A stretch of DNA of 64,000 nucleotides from Teichococcus aestuarii (GCF_003116135.1 NZ_PDOA01000004.1:62001-126000), one strand, 5' to 3'; counted from the first letter of the stretch, positions 8,972 through 17,811 are shown. Made by a program: numbers and translations. The notes: generated by a model from the letters alone, not told the origin.

Positions 8972-9793
8972 TCAGTAGGACAGGCTGAGGAGCGCGCCCG
9001 GGTTCTGCCAGGCCAGGCCATAGCCGTTCACGGCCTGCCGGCTCTGCACCGTGATCAGCTTGGCGCCCTCCGCCACCATGTCGGATTCGGCCAGCTTGCC
9101 GGAGCCGGAGGCGCCCTGCGCGCCGCCGGTGACGACCGGCATCAGGGACGGCATGGCCCGGCTTGTGGACCGGGGCGCTGTCTCGGCCCTTTCCAGTGTC
9201 ACCTGCGGCGGGCCGAATTCTCCCGCGCCGGACGCAAGGCGCTCGCTCCGCACCGAGTAGGTGTAGAGGATGCCCTGGCTGCTGTCCTCGACCTTCACGA
9301 CGCGGGTGGAAACCTCATAGGTCGTGGCGGTGGCTTCCCCCAGAACCTCATAATCCTGGCCGCCCACGGTCATGATGGTGGAGGGCCGGGGGCTCCACAC
9401 CTGCTGCCGCGTGCGGCTCTCCTGCGCCGAGACGATGCTGAGCTCGGGCTTCTCCGCGAAGCGGGTGTCGCCGGCGGCCAGCTTCTCCGAGATGTAGGCG
9501 GCCGTGGGGGAGTCGAGGCGGATCGGCGCGGGGGCGCCGTTCGCGCCGGCGTTCTGTGGGGCCTTCTGCTGCACCGGCAGGTTCTGCAGCACCGCGGCCG
9601 GAGAAGCGGTGCCACTGCCGGGCGAGGCGGCCGCGGGCTGGGGCTGGGGCTGGGGCTTGGCCGGGGACGGGGCTGGTGCCGGGGCCGGCCGCAGCGCCAG
9701 GAGTTTTGCGGCGCTGTACTGGCTCGCGATCTGGCTCAGCCTGCTGGTGGCGCCGGAGGAGGCCACGGCGCCCGCGGGGACGGTCAAGCTCAT
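8972..9793 (-). CDS. protein of unknown function, Ala/Pro-rich linker
   Basis: 273 aa, family not recognised. The N-terminus (MSLTVPAGAVASSGATSRL) is not a classical signal peptide. Residues about 35-60 are an Ala-Pro-Gln low-complexity linker. The rest looks folded: DSPTAAYISEKLAAGD, then a beta-rich stretch with IMTVGGQDYEVLGEA and EDSSQGILYTYSVRSE. The C-terminus ends hydrophobic-aromatic (LLSLSY). The upstream sequence (9890-9940) is unusually AT-rich for this genome and may hold the promoter. It stands alone between unrelated genes, so context gives no function. Confidence 0.7.
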   Translation of the reverse strand: MSLTVPAGAVASSGATSRLSQIASQYSAAKLLALRPAPAPAPSPAKPQPQPQPAAASPGSGTASPAAVLQNLPVQQKAPQNAGANGAPAPIRLDSPTAAYISEKLAAGDTRFAEKPELSIVSAQESRTRQQVWSPRPSTIMTVGGQDYEVLGEATATTYEVSTRVVKVEDSSQGILYTYSVRSERLASGAGEFGPPQVTLERAETAPRSTSRAMPSLMPVVTGGAQGASGSGKLAESDMVAEGAKLITVQSRQAVNGYGLAWQNPGALLSLSY

Positions 9794-9978
9794 CTGTGGT
9801 GTCGATCCTGCTGCCTGCCGCCGCGCCGGGCGGCGCAGGGGGAGGGAAACCCGCCGGTTTCCTACCGGGCCGGAGCAGGATCGGTATCAAGAAGCTCTTA
9901 AAAAATTCCCAATAAAGAGATTTGTCTCATTGAGTGAAGTGCCGGGGAGGCGGGCTCCCCGGCACCGGGCCGACGCCC

Positions 9979-12306
9979 TCAGGCCGCCTGCGCCGTGACG
10001 ATGGCCTTCCACACCACCTCCGGCGTCGCCGGCATGTCGAGATGGGTGATGCCCTGGTCGGAGAGGGCGTGCACCAGCGCGTTCATGATGGCGGGGGGCG
10101 AGCCCACCGCGCCGGCCTCGCCCGCGCCCTTCACGCCGAGCGGGTTGGTGGTGCAGGGGATCTCCACCAGTTCCACCTCGATGTCCGGCAGGTCGCTGGC
10201 GCGCGGCAGGGCGTAGTCGTTGAGGCTGGCGGAGAGCAGCTGGCCGCTCTCCGGGTCGTAGGCGGTGCGCTCCATCACCGCCTGGCCGATGCCCTGCGCC
10301 ACGCCGCCATGCACCTGCCCGCGCACGATCAGCGGGTTCAGCGCGTGGCCGACATCGTCCACCACGATGTAGCGGGCGGTCTCCACATGGCCGGTCTCCG
10401 GGTCCACCTCGACTTCCGCGATGTGGCAGCCATTGGGGAAGGTGTGCGCCGGGATGGCGGCCACCTCGGCGGCATTCAGCAGCGTCGCCGCCTCGCCGCG
10501 CGCGGCGCGCTCGCGCTGCTTCGCCGCGAGTTCGAGGATGCCGATGCCGCGGTCCGTGCCGGCGATGGCGAAGCGGCCGGTGCTGAACTCGATGTCGGCC
10601 GGCGAGGCTTCCAGCACCTCGCTCGCCGCCTGCTTGCCCTTCTCGATGACGGTGGTGGCGGTGGCCAGCAGCGCCGTGCCCTCGGAATAGAGCGAGCGCG
10701 CGCCGCCGGTGCCGCCGCCGGTCGGGATCTCGTCGGAATCGCCCTGGATGACGCGGATCTTCTCGACCGGGATGCCCAGCTCATGCCCGGTGATCATGGC
10801 ATAGGCCGTCTCGTGCCCCTGGCCGGTGGACTGGGTGCCGACCAGCACCTCCACCATGCCGTCCTCGGCGAAGCGCATCTCGGCGCGCTCCGAGGCGTCG
10901 CCGCCCGTGGCCTCCAGGTAGTAGGCCATGCCGATGCCGCGCTTCCTGCCGCGCCTGGCGGATTCCGCGCGCCGCGCCGCGAAGCCGTCCCAGTCCGCCT
11001 TGGCCAGCGCCGTGTCGAGCACCTGGGCGAACTCGCCGGAATCGTAGGTCTGGCCGACCGGGGTTTTGTGCGGCATGGCGCTGGCGGGCACCATGTTGCG
11101 CCGGCGCAGCTCGATGCGGTCGATCCCCGTCTCGCGCGCCGCGGCGTCGATCAGGCGCTCGACCAGGTAGTTGCTCTCCGGCCGCCCGGCGCCGCGGTAG
11201 GCATCGACCGGCACGGTGTTCGTCATGATGCCGAGCACGTTGGCCCAGATCGCCTGGAAGCCATAGACCGAGGCCAGCACCTTGGTGCCCGCCCCGCAGG
11301 GGATGAAGGGCGCGAAGGTGGAGAGGTAGCCGCCCATGTCGGCGTAGTTCTTGGTCCGCAGGGCGAGGAACCGGCCGTCCTTGTCCAGCGCCAGCTCGCC
11401 CTCGGTGAGGTTGGCGCGGCCTTGCGTGTCGGACTGGAAGGCCTCCATCCGCTCGGAGGCCCACTTCACCGGGCGCTCCAGCTTGCGCGCCGCCCAGCAG
11501 CACAGCGCATACTCGGCGTACATGTAGAGCTTCATGCCGAAGCCGCCGCCGACATCGGGGGTGATGACGCGGAACTTCTCCGGCGGCAGGTTGAACACCG
11601 TGTTGGCCAGCAGGTTCTTCACCAGCCAGGAGCCCTGGGTGCCGGCGTGCAGGGTGAACTTGCCGGTGGCGGCGTCATACTCGGCGAGCGCCGCGCGGCC
11701 CTCCATGCTGTTCACCACGATGCGGTTGTTCACCACGGTGAGCTTCGTCACATGCGCGGCCTGGGCGAAGAGGGCGTCGGTCGCCTCCCGGTCGCCCGCC
11801 GCCCAGTCGAAGCAGACATTGCCCGGCGCGCTGTCCCAGACCTGCGACTGGCCGGCCTCGGTGGCGCGGGCGAGATCGGTGCAGGCGGGCAGCACCTCGT
11901 AATCCACCATCACCGCCTCGGCGGCGTCGCGCGCCTGCTGGACGGTCTCGGCGACGATGAAGGCCACCGGGTCGCCCACATGGCGCACCACATCGATGGC
12001 CAGGCCATAGCGCGGCGTCTCGGCGCGCGGGCTGCCGTCGCGGTTCTTCAGCGGGATGAGGCAGGGGATCTCGCCGAGGCCCTCGGCCTTCCAGTCGGCG
12101 CCGGTCAGCACCGCGTGCACGCCGGGCAGGGCGCGCGCGGCCTCGGTGTCGATGGAGAGGATGCGGGCATGGGCGTGCGGGCTGCGCAGCACATGGGCGT
12201 GCAGCTGGCCGGGCGCCGCGATGTCGTCCGTGTAGCGCCCGCGCCCCTGCAGCAGGCGGGGGTCCTCGATGCGCCGCACCGGCTGGCTGAGGCCGAATTT
12301 CGCCAT
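9979..12306 (-). CDS. xanthine dehydrogenase-family molybdopterin-binding subunit (CoxL-like)
   Basis: 775 aa. It starts MAKFGLSQPVRRIEDPRLL and has RGRYTDDI, the hallmark opening of aldehyde oxidase/xanthine dehydrogenase large subunits. The molybdopterin region shows GGGFGMKLY, AYRGAGRPE and GGTGGARSLYSEG, and the end carries GVKGAGEAGAVGSPPAI with the catalytic-type Glu. The active-site loop reads AYRGAGRPE, not the AYRCSFR of true form-I CO dehydrogenase, so this is a form-II-like hydroxylase of unknown substrate. A second ATG 12 codons upstream is less typical. The FAD and 2Fe-2S subunits normally encoded alongside are absent from both flanks. Confidence 0.9.
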   Translation of the reverse strand: MAKFGLSQPVRRIEDPRLLQGRGRYTDDIAAPGQLHAHVLRSPHAHARILSIDTEAARALPGVHAVLTGADWKAEGLGEIPCLIPLKNRDGSPRAETPRYGLAIDVVRHVGDPVAFIVAETVQQARDAAEAVMVDYEVLPACTDLARATEAGQSQVWDSAPGNVCFDWAAGDREATDALFAQAAHVTKLTVVNNRIVVNSMEGRAALAEYDAATGKFTLHAGTQGSWLVKNLLANTVFNLPPEKFRVITPDVGGGFGMKLYMYAEYALCCWAARKLERPVKWASERMEAFQSDTQGRANLTEGELALDKDGRFLALRTKNYADMGGYLSTFAPFIPCGAGTKVLASVYGFQAIWANVLGIMTNTVPVDAYRGAGRPESNYLVERLIDAAARETGIDRIELRRRNMVPASAMPHKTPVGQTYDSGEFAQVLDTALAKADWDGFAARRAESARRGRKRGIGMAYYLEATGGDASERAEMRFAEDGMVEVLVGTQSTGQGHETAYAMITGHELGIPVEKIRVIQGDSDEIPTGGGTGGARSLYSEGTALLATATTVIEKGKQAASEVLEASPADIEFSTGRFAIAGTDRGIGILELAAKQRERAARGEAATLLNAAEVAAIPAHTFPNGCHIAEVEVDPETGHVETARYIVVDDVGHALNPLIVRGQVHGGVAQGIGQAVMERTAYDPESGQLLSASLNDYALPRASDLPDIEVELVEIPCTTNPLGVKGAGEAGAVGSPPAIMNALVHALSDQGITHLDMPATPEVVWKAIVTAQAA

Positions 12307-12377
12307 TGGTTCCGCTCCCCGGATTGTCCCTGCCGCTATCATTGGTCAGGAATCCGGGGAGGGGAAGAGGGACGGCC

Positions 12378-12435
12378 ATGACACCTTGCCGCGCAAGCGC
12401 GGCGGGATGACACCTTGCCGCGCAAGCGCGGCGGG
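12378..12435. repeat. two tandem copies of a 29-bp hairpin unit
   Basis: Unit one spans 12378-12406 and unit two spans 12407-12435. They are identical copies beginning ATGACACCTTGCCGCGC. Each contains the perfect stem GCCGCGC/GCGCGGC around an AA loop. They sit in the intergenic space between the divergent dehydrogenase and lactonase genes, 17 bp before the latter's ATG. The arrangement could act as an operator or attenuator, or be an extragenic palindromic repeat. Confidence 0.75.
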
Positions 12436-12451
12436 GGCAGCTTGCGGCCCC

Positions 12452-13342
12452 ATGTGGTTCCCCTCTCCCCGCACCCTGACGCCGCGGCTCCTCGGCCGCC
12501 TGCCCGACCGCCACCGCCAGCCGCGCCGCACCCCCTGGGGCGACGCGAATCGCGGCGGCGCCCTGCTCGACAGCTTCCTCGAAGGCCCCTGCTTCGATGC
12601 CGCCGGCAACCTGCTGGTGGTGGACATCCCCTTCGGCCGCGTCTTCCGCGTCGGGCCGCGCGAATGGGAGGTGGTGGCGGAATACGAGGGCTGGCCGAAC
12701 GGCCTCGCCGCCGGCCCGGCCGGCAGCCTCTACCTCGCCGACCACCGGCACGGGCTGCTGAGCCTGGATGCGGCGACGGGCAGCATCGCGCCGCTGCTGG
12801 AGAATGTGGCGGGGGAGGGCTTCCGCGGCCTGAACGACGTGGTGGCCGGCCCCGGGGACAGCATCCTCCTCACCGACCAGGGCCAGACCGGGCTGCAGGA
12901 CCCCACGGGCCGCGTCTGGCGCCTCTGGCCCGACGGCCGGGTGGACTGCCTGATCCGCAACGCGCCGAGCCCCAACGGCCTCGTGCTCGACCGCGCCGGC
13001 GCGCATTGCTTCGTGGCGATGACCCGCTCCTGCGAGGTGTGGCGCTTCGCCCTGCGGGCGGACGGGGTGGTGGGCAAGGCGCAGTGCTTCCTGCGCCTGC
13101 CCGGCGGGCTGATGGGCCCGGATGGCCTGGCGATGGATGCGCGGGACCGGCTCTGTGTCGCCAATCCCGGCCATGGGCTGGTCTGGGTGGTGGATGGCTT
13201 CGGCGTGCCGGTGTTCGTGGTGGACTGCACCGGCTTCGGCCGGCTGCCCACCAATCTCTGCCTGGCGCCGGACGGCACCACCCTGCTGATCACCGAGAGC
13301 CAGAGCGGCAGCGTGCTGGCCGCCGAGCTGCCGCCCGGCTGA
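12452..13342 (+). CDS. SMP-30/gluconolactonase/LRE family protein
   Basis: 296 aa six-bladed beta-propeller. It has EGPCFDAAGNLLVVDIPFGR, the family's first metal-ligand Glu, then FRGLNDVVAGPGDSILLTDQ with the Asn and Asp ligands, PNGLVLD, and the late GPDGLAMDARDRLCV Asp. This is the normal length for gluconolactonase-like enzymes, which hydrolyse sugar or other lactones. The ATG at 12452 was chosen because upstream in-frame codons lie in the tandem hairpin repeat. It is divergent from the molybdopterin dehydrogenase. A dehydrogenase that makes a lactone and a lactonase that opens it would be a sensible pair, but this is inference. Confidence 0.85.
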   Translation: MWFPSPRTLTPRLLGRLPDRHRQPRRTPWGDANRGGALLDSFLEGPCFDAAGNLLVVDIPFGRVFRVGPREWEVVAEYEGWPNGLAAGPAGSLYLADHRHGLLSLDAATGSIAPLLENVAGEGFRGLNDVVAGPGDSILLTDQGQTGLQDPTGRVWRLWPDGRVDCLIRNAPSPNGLVLDRAGAHCFVAMTRSCEVWRFALRADGVVGKAQCFLRLPGGLMGPDGLAMDARDRLCVANPGHGLVWVVDGFGVPVFVVDCTGFGRLPTNLCLAPDGTTLLITESQSGSVLAAELPPG

Positions 13343-13363
13343 GGGCACGGGCGGCGGGGCGCC

Positions 13364-14617
13364 TCAGCCCCGCGGCACGGTCCGCTCCACCAGCCGGCGC
13401 AGGCTGAGCCCCTGCACGATGAGGGTGAACACCACCACCACATAGGTGGCGGAGAGGATGGTGGCCTTCTCCGGCGCCTCCGGGATGGAGAGGGCCAGCG
13501 CGACGGAAATGCCGCCGCGCAGCCCACCCCAGGTCAGCACCGGGATGGTGCCGGCCACGAAGCCGTTCCAGCGCGACAGCGCCAGCACGGGCAGCGAGAC
13601 GGCGACGAAGCGCGCCACCAGCACCAGCAGGATGGCCGAGGCCGGCAGCCAGCCGACCAGGACCTCCGAGCGCAGCACCAGCACCTCCAGCCCGATCAGC
13701 AGGAACAGGACGGCGTTCAGGATCTCGTCCACCAGCGTCCAGAAGCCGAACAGGTAGCGCTGGGTCAGGTCGCTCATGGCGTCGCGCTGGCCGCGATTGC
13801 CGATGAGGAGGCCAGCCACCACCATGGCGATCGGCCCGCTGGTGCCGAGCCGGGCGGCGAGCGCGTAGGTGCCGGTGACCAGGCCGAGCGAGATCAGCAC
13901 CTCGACGGGATAGTTGTCGATCACCCGCATGGCCCGGTAGGCGATGTAGCCCGCGGCGAGGCCGAGCAGGGCGCCGCCGATGGCCTCCACCAGGAACAGC
14001 TCGGCCACGCCGCTGAAGCCCGCCACGCCATGCCCCGAGCCCACCGCCACCGTCAGCGCGATGGTGAAGACGACGACGCCGATGCCGTCGTTGAACAGCG
14101 ACTCCCCCGTCATGTCCAGCTCCAGGGAGCGCGGAACCTGCACGGCCTTGAGCGTGCTCAGCACAGCCACCGGGTCGGTCGGGCTGATCAGCGCGCCGAA
14201 GACGAAGGCCCAGGGCAGCGGCAGGCCGATGCCGGCGAGCGAGGCCAGGCCCCAGAAGCCGAGGCCGACGATGGCCGTGGAGAGCAGCACCCCCACCGTC
14301 GCCATGACGCCCACCGCCCAGGCCCGCTCGCGCAGCGCCGAGAGGTCCACGTGCAGCGCGCCGGCGAAGAGCAGGAAGGCCAGCATCCCGTCCAGCACGG
14401 TGGTCTGGAAATCCACCTGCCGCACGATGCCGGCGACATCCTCGTAGAGCGGCGTATCGGGGAAGAGCAGGTCGCCCGCCAGCAGCACGAGCGAGGCGAC
14501 GAGGCCCATCACCAGCAGCCCCACCGTGTCCGGCAGGCGGAGCAGGCGGTGGTTGGTCCAGGCGAAGACGGCGGTGAGGACGAGCAGCAGCGAGATCAGT
14601 TCGAAGGGAGACAGCAT
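13364..14617 (-). CDS. CPA1-family Na+/H+ antiporter
   Basis: 417 aa with about 12 membrane helices. The diagnostic ion-binding motif is present as ALISPTDPVAVLSTL, and GESLFNDGIGVVVF is the characteristic CPA1 NhaP/NhaK signature with the buried acidic residue. The N-terminus MLSPFELISLLLVLTAVFA is a membrane helix, so the start at 14617 fits. An ATG nine codons upstream (14644) is possible. No C-terminal TrkA or cytosolic regulatory domain follows, so this is a short form. It exchanges Na+ or K+ for protons at the inner membrane. It converges on the SMP-30 gene with only about 20 bp between them. Confidence 0.88.
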   Translation of the reverse strand: MLSPFELISLLLVLTAVFAWTNHRLLRLPDTVGLLVMGLVASLVLLAGDLLFPDTPLYEDVAGIVRQVDFQTTVLDGMLAFLLFAGALHVDLSALRERAWAVGVMATVGVLLSTAIVGLGFWGLASLAGIGLPLPWAFVFGALISPTDPVAVLSTLKAVQVPRSLELDMTGESLFNDGIGVVVFTIALTVAVGSGHGVAGFSGVAELFLVEAIGGALLGLAAGYIAYRAMRVIDNYPVEVLISLGLVTGTYALAARLGTSGPIAMVVAGLLIGNRGQRDAMSDLTQRYLFGFWTLVDEILNAVLFLLIGLEVLVLRSEVLVGWLPASAILLVLVARFVAVSLPVLALSRWNGFVAGTIPVLTWGGLRGGISVALALSIPEAPEKATILSATYVVVVFTLIVQGLSLRRLVERTVPRG

Positions 14618-14977
14618 GAGGGCCCTCGGCGTGGCTCCGGCCATGCGGGCCGGGTGTGGCGGCGGCCCCACCCGCCCCCGCGCGGCCCGGCCGGTGCAAG
14701 CCCGGCCGGGGATGCTCAGGCCGGGGATGCTCAGGCCGGAGGCGCCCCGGCGGCCATTCCCTGGGTCGCCCCGCCGGATGGTGGCCTTCTGCGGCCTGGG
14801 GTCTCGCGCGGCTGCGTCGCCGCCCTCCGGTGCGTCCGCCTGAGGCGCGGCGGGGCCGGCCGCCACGATGCGATGGGGTTGAGAACCGGCCCACGACGCG
14901 AAGGTTGGTGCGCGGGCCGCGCTCCCGCGGTCACAAAGACGTCGCTGGCCGGGGCGCCCACCAAGGCGCCGGCCGCC
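14618..14977. other. 360-bp intergenic region with a short tandem repeat
   Basis: No convincing gene is visible on either strand; the open frames are GC-driven, Arg/Pro/Ala-rich and have no recognisable domain. The stretch at about 14711-14740 is two copies of a 15-bp unit starting GATGCTCAGGCC. The antiporter promoter must lie here. Confidence 0.5.
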
Positions 14978-15823
14978 TCAGTGGTGCACGAAGATCGGGC
15001 AGGGCGCTTCGCGCAGCAGCTTGCGCGTGGCCGAGCCGAGCAGCAGGGCGCGCAGCCCGGTGGTCTCGTAGGCGCCCATCACCAGCAGGCGGGGGCGGCC
15101 ATCGGCGGCCTCGGCTAGCAGCAGGTCGGCCGGGCGCTGGCCGGAGACGCCGACGGCGCCCGCCTCCACTCCGTGCGCGCGCAGGTATGCGGCGCCGTCC
15201 TCGGCCATCTGGCGGGCGGCCTCGCGCTCCTCGGCGGCGGCGAAGACCTTGGCGCGCACCTCGCCCTCCGGCTTCAGCAGGGCGTAGAGCTGCAGCGTGC
15301 GCATGGCGGGGAGGGAGGCGTCATAGGCCACCAGCACGGTGCCGGCCGGGTCGTAATCGGTCATCTCGGCTGGCGGCGGCACCACCAGCAGGGGGCGGGC
15401 GCCCTGGTGCAGCAGCGCCTCGATGACGGGGGCGAGGCCGTCCGGCGTCTCCTCCATGCCGAGCGTGCTGTCGCGGCCGATGACGATGACGTCGTGCCGC
15501 GCGCCCGCCTTCAGCAGGGCGGGGGCGGGGGCGTCCTCCAGCCGCAGCGTCTCGAAGGGCAGGTCGCCGGCGGCGGCGGCGAAGCGGGCCAGCGCCGCCT
15601 CGGCCTCCTCCTCGATGCGCCGCGCCAGGCTGGCGTTGCGCCGCTCCAGGAAGGCGGCGGCGCCCATCGGCACCGCCTCCTGCGCGCCGCTGGTGTGCGG
15701 CCGGTCCAGCACCAGCGCGGCGGTGAGGCGGGCGCCGCCGCGCCGGGCCAGGGAGATCGCCAGCTCGCCGGCGGCGGTGGCGCCGGGCGTGTCGTCCAGT
15801 GCCACCAGGATGCTGCGGATCAT
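14978..15823 (-). CDS. tandem universal stress protein (UspA x2)
   Basis: 281 aa made of two Usp domains. The first (residues 1-140) starts MIRSILVALDDTPGATAAGE and contains HDVIVIGRDSTLG. The second (about 155-281) contains GTVLVAYDASLPAMRTL and ends RLLVMGAYETTGLRALLLGS, which approximates the G-2x-G-9x-G(S/T) nucleotide-binding pattern. The first domain lacks that exact loop. Two-domain UspA proteins are cytoplasmic stress/starvation factors; whether this one binds ATP is not settled. The start was placed at 15823 because the longer upstream frame has no Usp sequence. Confidence 0.88.
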   Translation of the reverse strand: MIRSILVALDDTPGATAAGELAISLARRGGARLTAALVLDRPHTSGAQEAVPMGAAAFLERRNASLARRIEEEAEAALARFAAAAGDLPFETLRLEDAPAPALLKAGARHDVIVIGRDSTLGMEETPDGLAPVIEALLHQGARPLLVVPPPAEMTDYDPAGTVLVAYDASLPAMRTLQLYALLKPEGEVRAKVFAAAEEREAARQMAEDGAAYLRAHGVEAGAVGVSGQRPADLLLAEAADGRPRLLVMGAYETTGLRALLLGSATRKLLREAPCPIFVHH

Positions 15824-15864
15824 CGGGCGGGTTCCCCCTTCTCTGCCGTGAGTCGGGCGGCAGA

Positions 15865-16503
15865 CTACACCGTGTCGTGGCGCCGGCAGAATTCCTCGGC
15901 GGGGAGGGCGCGGATCTCGGGCAGCGCCGCGCGCAGCCGCTCCTCCGGCCAGTCCCACCAGGCGATGCGGGCGAGGGCCGCGCGGATCTCGGCGGGGAAG
16001 CGGTGGCGCAGCACGCGGCCGGGGTTGCCCACCACCACGGCGAAGTCCGGCACGTCCTTCGTCACCACCGTGCCGGCGCCGATGGCGGCGCCCATGCCCA
16101 CCGTGACGCCGGGCAGGATGATGGCGCCATGCCCCACCCACACATCCGGCCCCAGCGTGACGGGCTTCGCGCGCCGCCAGTCGAAGAAGCCGGCCTCGTC
16201 CTCGCCCAGGCCATAGGCGCTGCTGCGGTAGGTGAAGTGGTTCAGCGCCACCCGGTCCAGCGGGTGGTTGCCGGGGTTGATGCGCACCTGCGCGGCGATC
16301 GAGCAGAACTTCCCGATCGTCGTGTAGATGATGTCCGAATCGTTCACGACATAGGCGTAGTCGCCCATGCTGCTCTCGGCCATGCGGGTGCGGGCGCCAA
16401 CCTCGTTCCAGCGGCCGAAGGTGCAGTCCCGCACGCGGGCGGTGGGGTCGATGAAGGGGGCTTCGCCCAGCGCCTTGCGGGCGCTGTCAGGATCCTGGTG
16501 CAT
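15865..16503 (-). CDS. hexapeptide-repeat acetyltransferase, phosphonate-metabolism type
   Basis: 212 aa (219 aa if the ATG at 16524 is used). Left-handed beta-helix repeats run through the middle, for example VWVGHGAIILPGVTVGMGAA and IGAGTVVTKDVPDFAVVVG. The catalytic His lies in GNHPLDRV. The C-terminal RIAWWDWPEERLRAALP helix is typical of the transferase hexapeptide family found near phosphonate (phn) genes and of XAT/CatB-like proteins. No phn gene is present here, so the role is open. Probable cytoplasmic trimer transferring acetyl from acetyl-CoA. It lies downstream of solA on the opposite order of the same strand, separated by a short direct repeat region. Confidence 0.82.
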   Translation of the reverse strand: MHQDPDSARKALGEAPFIDPTARVRDCTFGRWNEVGARTRMAESSMGDYAYVVNDSDIIYTTIGKFCSIAAQVRINPGNHPLDRVALNHFTYRSSAYGLGEDEAGFFDWRRAKPVTLGPDVWVGHGAIILPGVTVGMGAAIGAGTVVTKDVPDFAVVVGNPGRVLRHRFPAEIRAALARIAWWDWPEERLRAALPEIRALPAEEFCRRHDTV

Positions 16504-16528
16504 GGCGCCGGCCTGCCACGCCATCCGC

Positions 16529-16565
16529 GACAGGCGGATGACGCCGGCATGACAGGCGGATGACG
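16529..16565. repeat. 15-bp direct repeat in front of the acetyltransferase gene
   Basis: The sequence GACAGGCGGATGACG occurs at 16529-16543 and again at 16551-16565, a period of 22 bp or about two helical turns. It lies between the solA stop and the acetyltransferase start, overlapping the likely 5' leader of the latter. Confidence 0.6.
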
Positions 16566-16575
16566 TCGCGCCGCC

Positions 16576-17706
16576 TCAGGCCGCGAGGCGGCCGTAGGAG
16601 AAGAGCGAGAGGTCGTGCCGGCTCGTCCCCGTGGTGGCCAGCTCGGCCAGCGCCTCGCCGATGACGCTGGCGAATTTGTAGCCATGCCCGGAGCAGGGCG
16701 AGGCCACCACCACCTCCGGGTGCCCCGGCAGGGTGTCGAGCACGAAATGCTCGTCCGGCGTGTTGGTGAAGAGGCAGGCGGCGAGGCGCAGGGTGGGGCC
16801 GTCCGCCGCGGGGAAGAAGGCGCGGATGGCCTCGCGCAGCACCGCCTCGTCCCGCGCCGTGGGCTCGCGCGAAAGGGCATCGGCGTGCCCCTGCTCGCGC
16901 AGGTGGTGGTAGAGGCCGATCTTGAAGCCCGGGATGCCCCAGGCCGGGAACTGGTAGAAGTGCCCGAGCGCCGTTTCCATGTTGGAGACGGGGAAGGCGG
17001 CGGGGGTGAACAGCGCCGGCTGGCGCGGCTGGAACCAGCCCAGCACCTGCCGCTCCGGCACCGCTTGGCCGCGCAGGCCGGGGATGAGGTCCTCCATCCA
17101 GGCGCCGGCCGAGACGATGACACGCCCCGCCTCGTGGCGCCCATGTTCCGTGACGACGGTGACACGCCCCGGCGCCGGCTCAATGGCCAGCACCTTCTCC
17201 CGCGCATGGATTTCGGCCCCCGCCGCCACGGCCAGCGTGGCATGCGCCAGGATGGCGCGCTCCGAGGCGATGAAGCCGCCATCGGGCTGGTGGATGGCGG
17301 CATGGCCCTCCGGCAGCCGGTAGCCGGGGAAGCGGCGGTTCACCTCGGCGGCGGTGAGCGCCGCGTGCGGCAGCCCGTGCGCGCGGCAGGCGGCGAGCGA
17401 GCCCTGCACGATGCGCCCATCCTCCGGCCCCGCATCCAGGCTGCCGGTGACGAAGAGGAGCTGCTCCCCCGCCAGCGCCTCCGTCTCCCGCCACAATTCG
17501 TAGGCGCGGCGGAGCAGCGGCACGTAGTCCGGGTGCTCGAAATAGGCGAGGCGGATGATGCGGTTGAGCCCGTGCGAGGAGCCCATGGCGTGGCCGAGGT
17601 CGAAGCGCTCCAGCCCGAGCACGCGCTGGCCGCGCCGGGCAAGCTGCCACAGCGCCGCCGAGCCCATGCCGCCGAGGCCGATGACGATGGTGTCGTGGTG
17701 CGGCAT
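16576..17706 (-). CDS. solA: FAD-dependent monomeric sarcosine oxidase / N-methyl-tryptophan oxidase family
   Basis: 376 aa, the normal length for monomeric sarcosine oxidases. The N-terminal dinucleotide-binding strand is TIVIGLGGMGSAALWQLARR, followed by GLERFDLGHAMGSSHG and RIIRLAYFEHPDYVPL, which match the family closely. The Cys in SPCSGHGYKF is the residue that covalently holds FAD in this family. It would oxidise an N-methyl amino acid to the amino acid plus formaldehyde and hydrogen peroxide. The symbol refers to the family; the true substrate (sarcosine, N-methyltryptophan, pipecolate) is not determined. No partner genes for formaldehyde use are adjacent. Confidence 0.85.
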   Translation of the reverse strand: MPHHDTIVIGLGGMGSAALWQLARRGQRVLGLERFDLGHAMGSSHGLNRIIRLAYFEHPDYVPLLRRAYELWRETEALAGEQLLFVTGSLDAGPEDGRIVQGSLAACRAHGLPHAALTAAEVNRRFPGYRLPEGHAAIHQPDGGFIASERAILAHATLAVAAGAEIHAREKVLAIEPAPGRVTVVTEHGRHEAGRVIVSAGAWMEDLIPGLRGQAVPERQVLGWFQPRQPALFTPAAFPVSNMETALGHFYQFPAWGIPGFKIGLYHHLREQGHADALSREPTARDEAVLREAIRAFFPAADGPTLRLAACLFTNTPDEHFVLDTLPGHPEVVVASPCSGHGYKFASVIGEALAELATTGTSRHDLSLFSYGRLAA

Positions 17707-17811
17707 GGGTCGGTCCTCCGGGCCGGGCGCGGGATGCGCGGCATGATGCCCGGCGCCCCGGGAACCGCAAGGCCGAGGGAGGGGGAGCGGGCAAGGGAGC
17801 GGGGGCCGCGC

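Noticed and set aside
9979-12306. True aerobic CO dehydrogenase large subunit (CoxL form I)
   Set aside because: The active-site loop AYRCSFR is missing and coxM/coxS are not adjacent.
9934-12381. An 815-codon plus-strand frame over the molybdopterin subunit
   Set aside because: It is antisense shadow of a clear gene. Composition is His/Ala/Gly-rich without motifs.
12378-12435. CRISPR array
   Set aside because: The units are directly adjacent with no spacers and only two copies. No cas genes are in the window.
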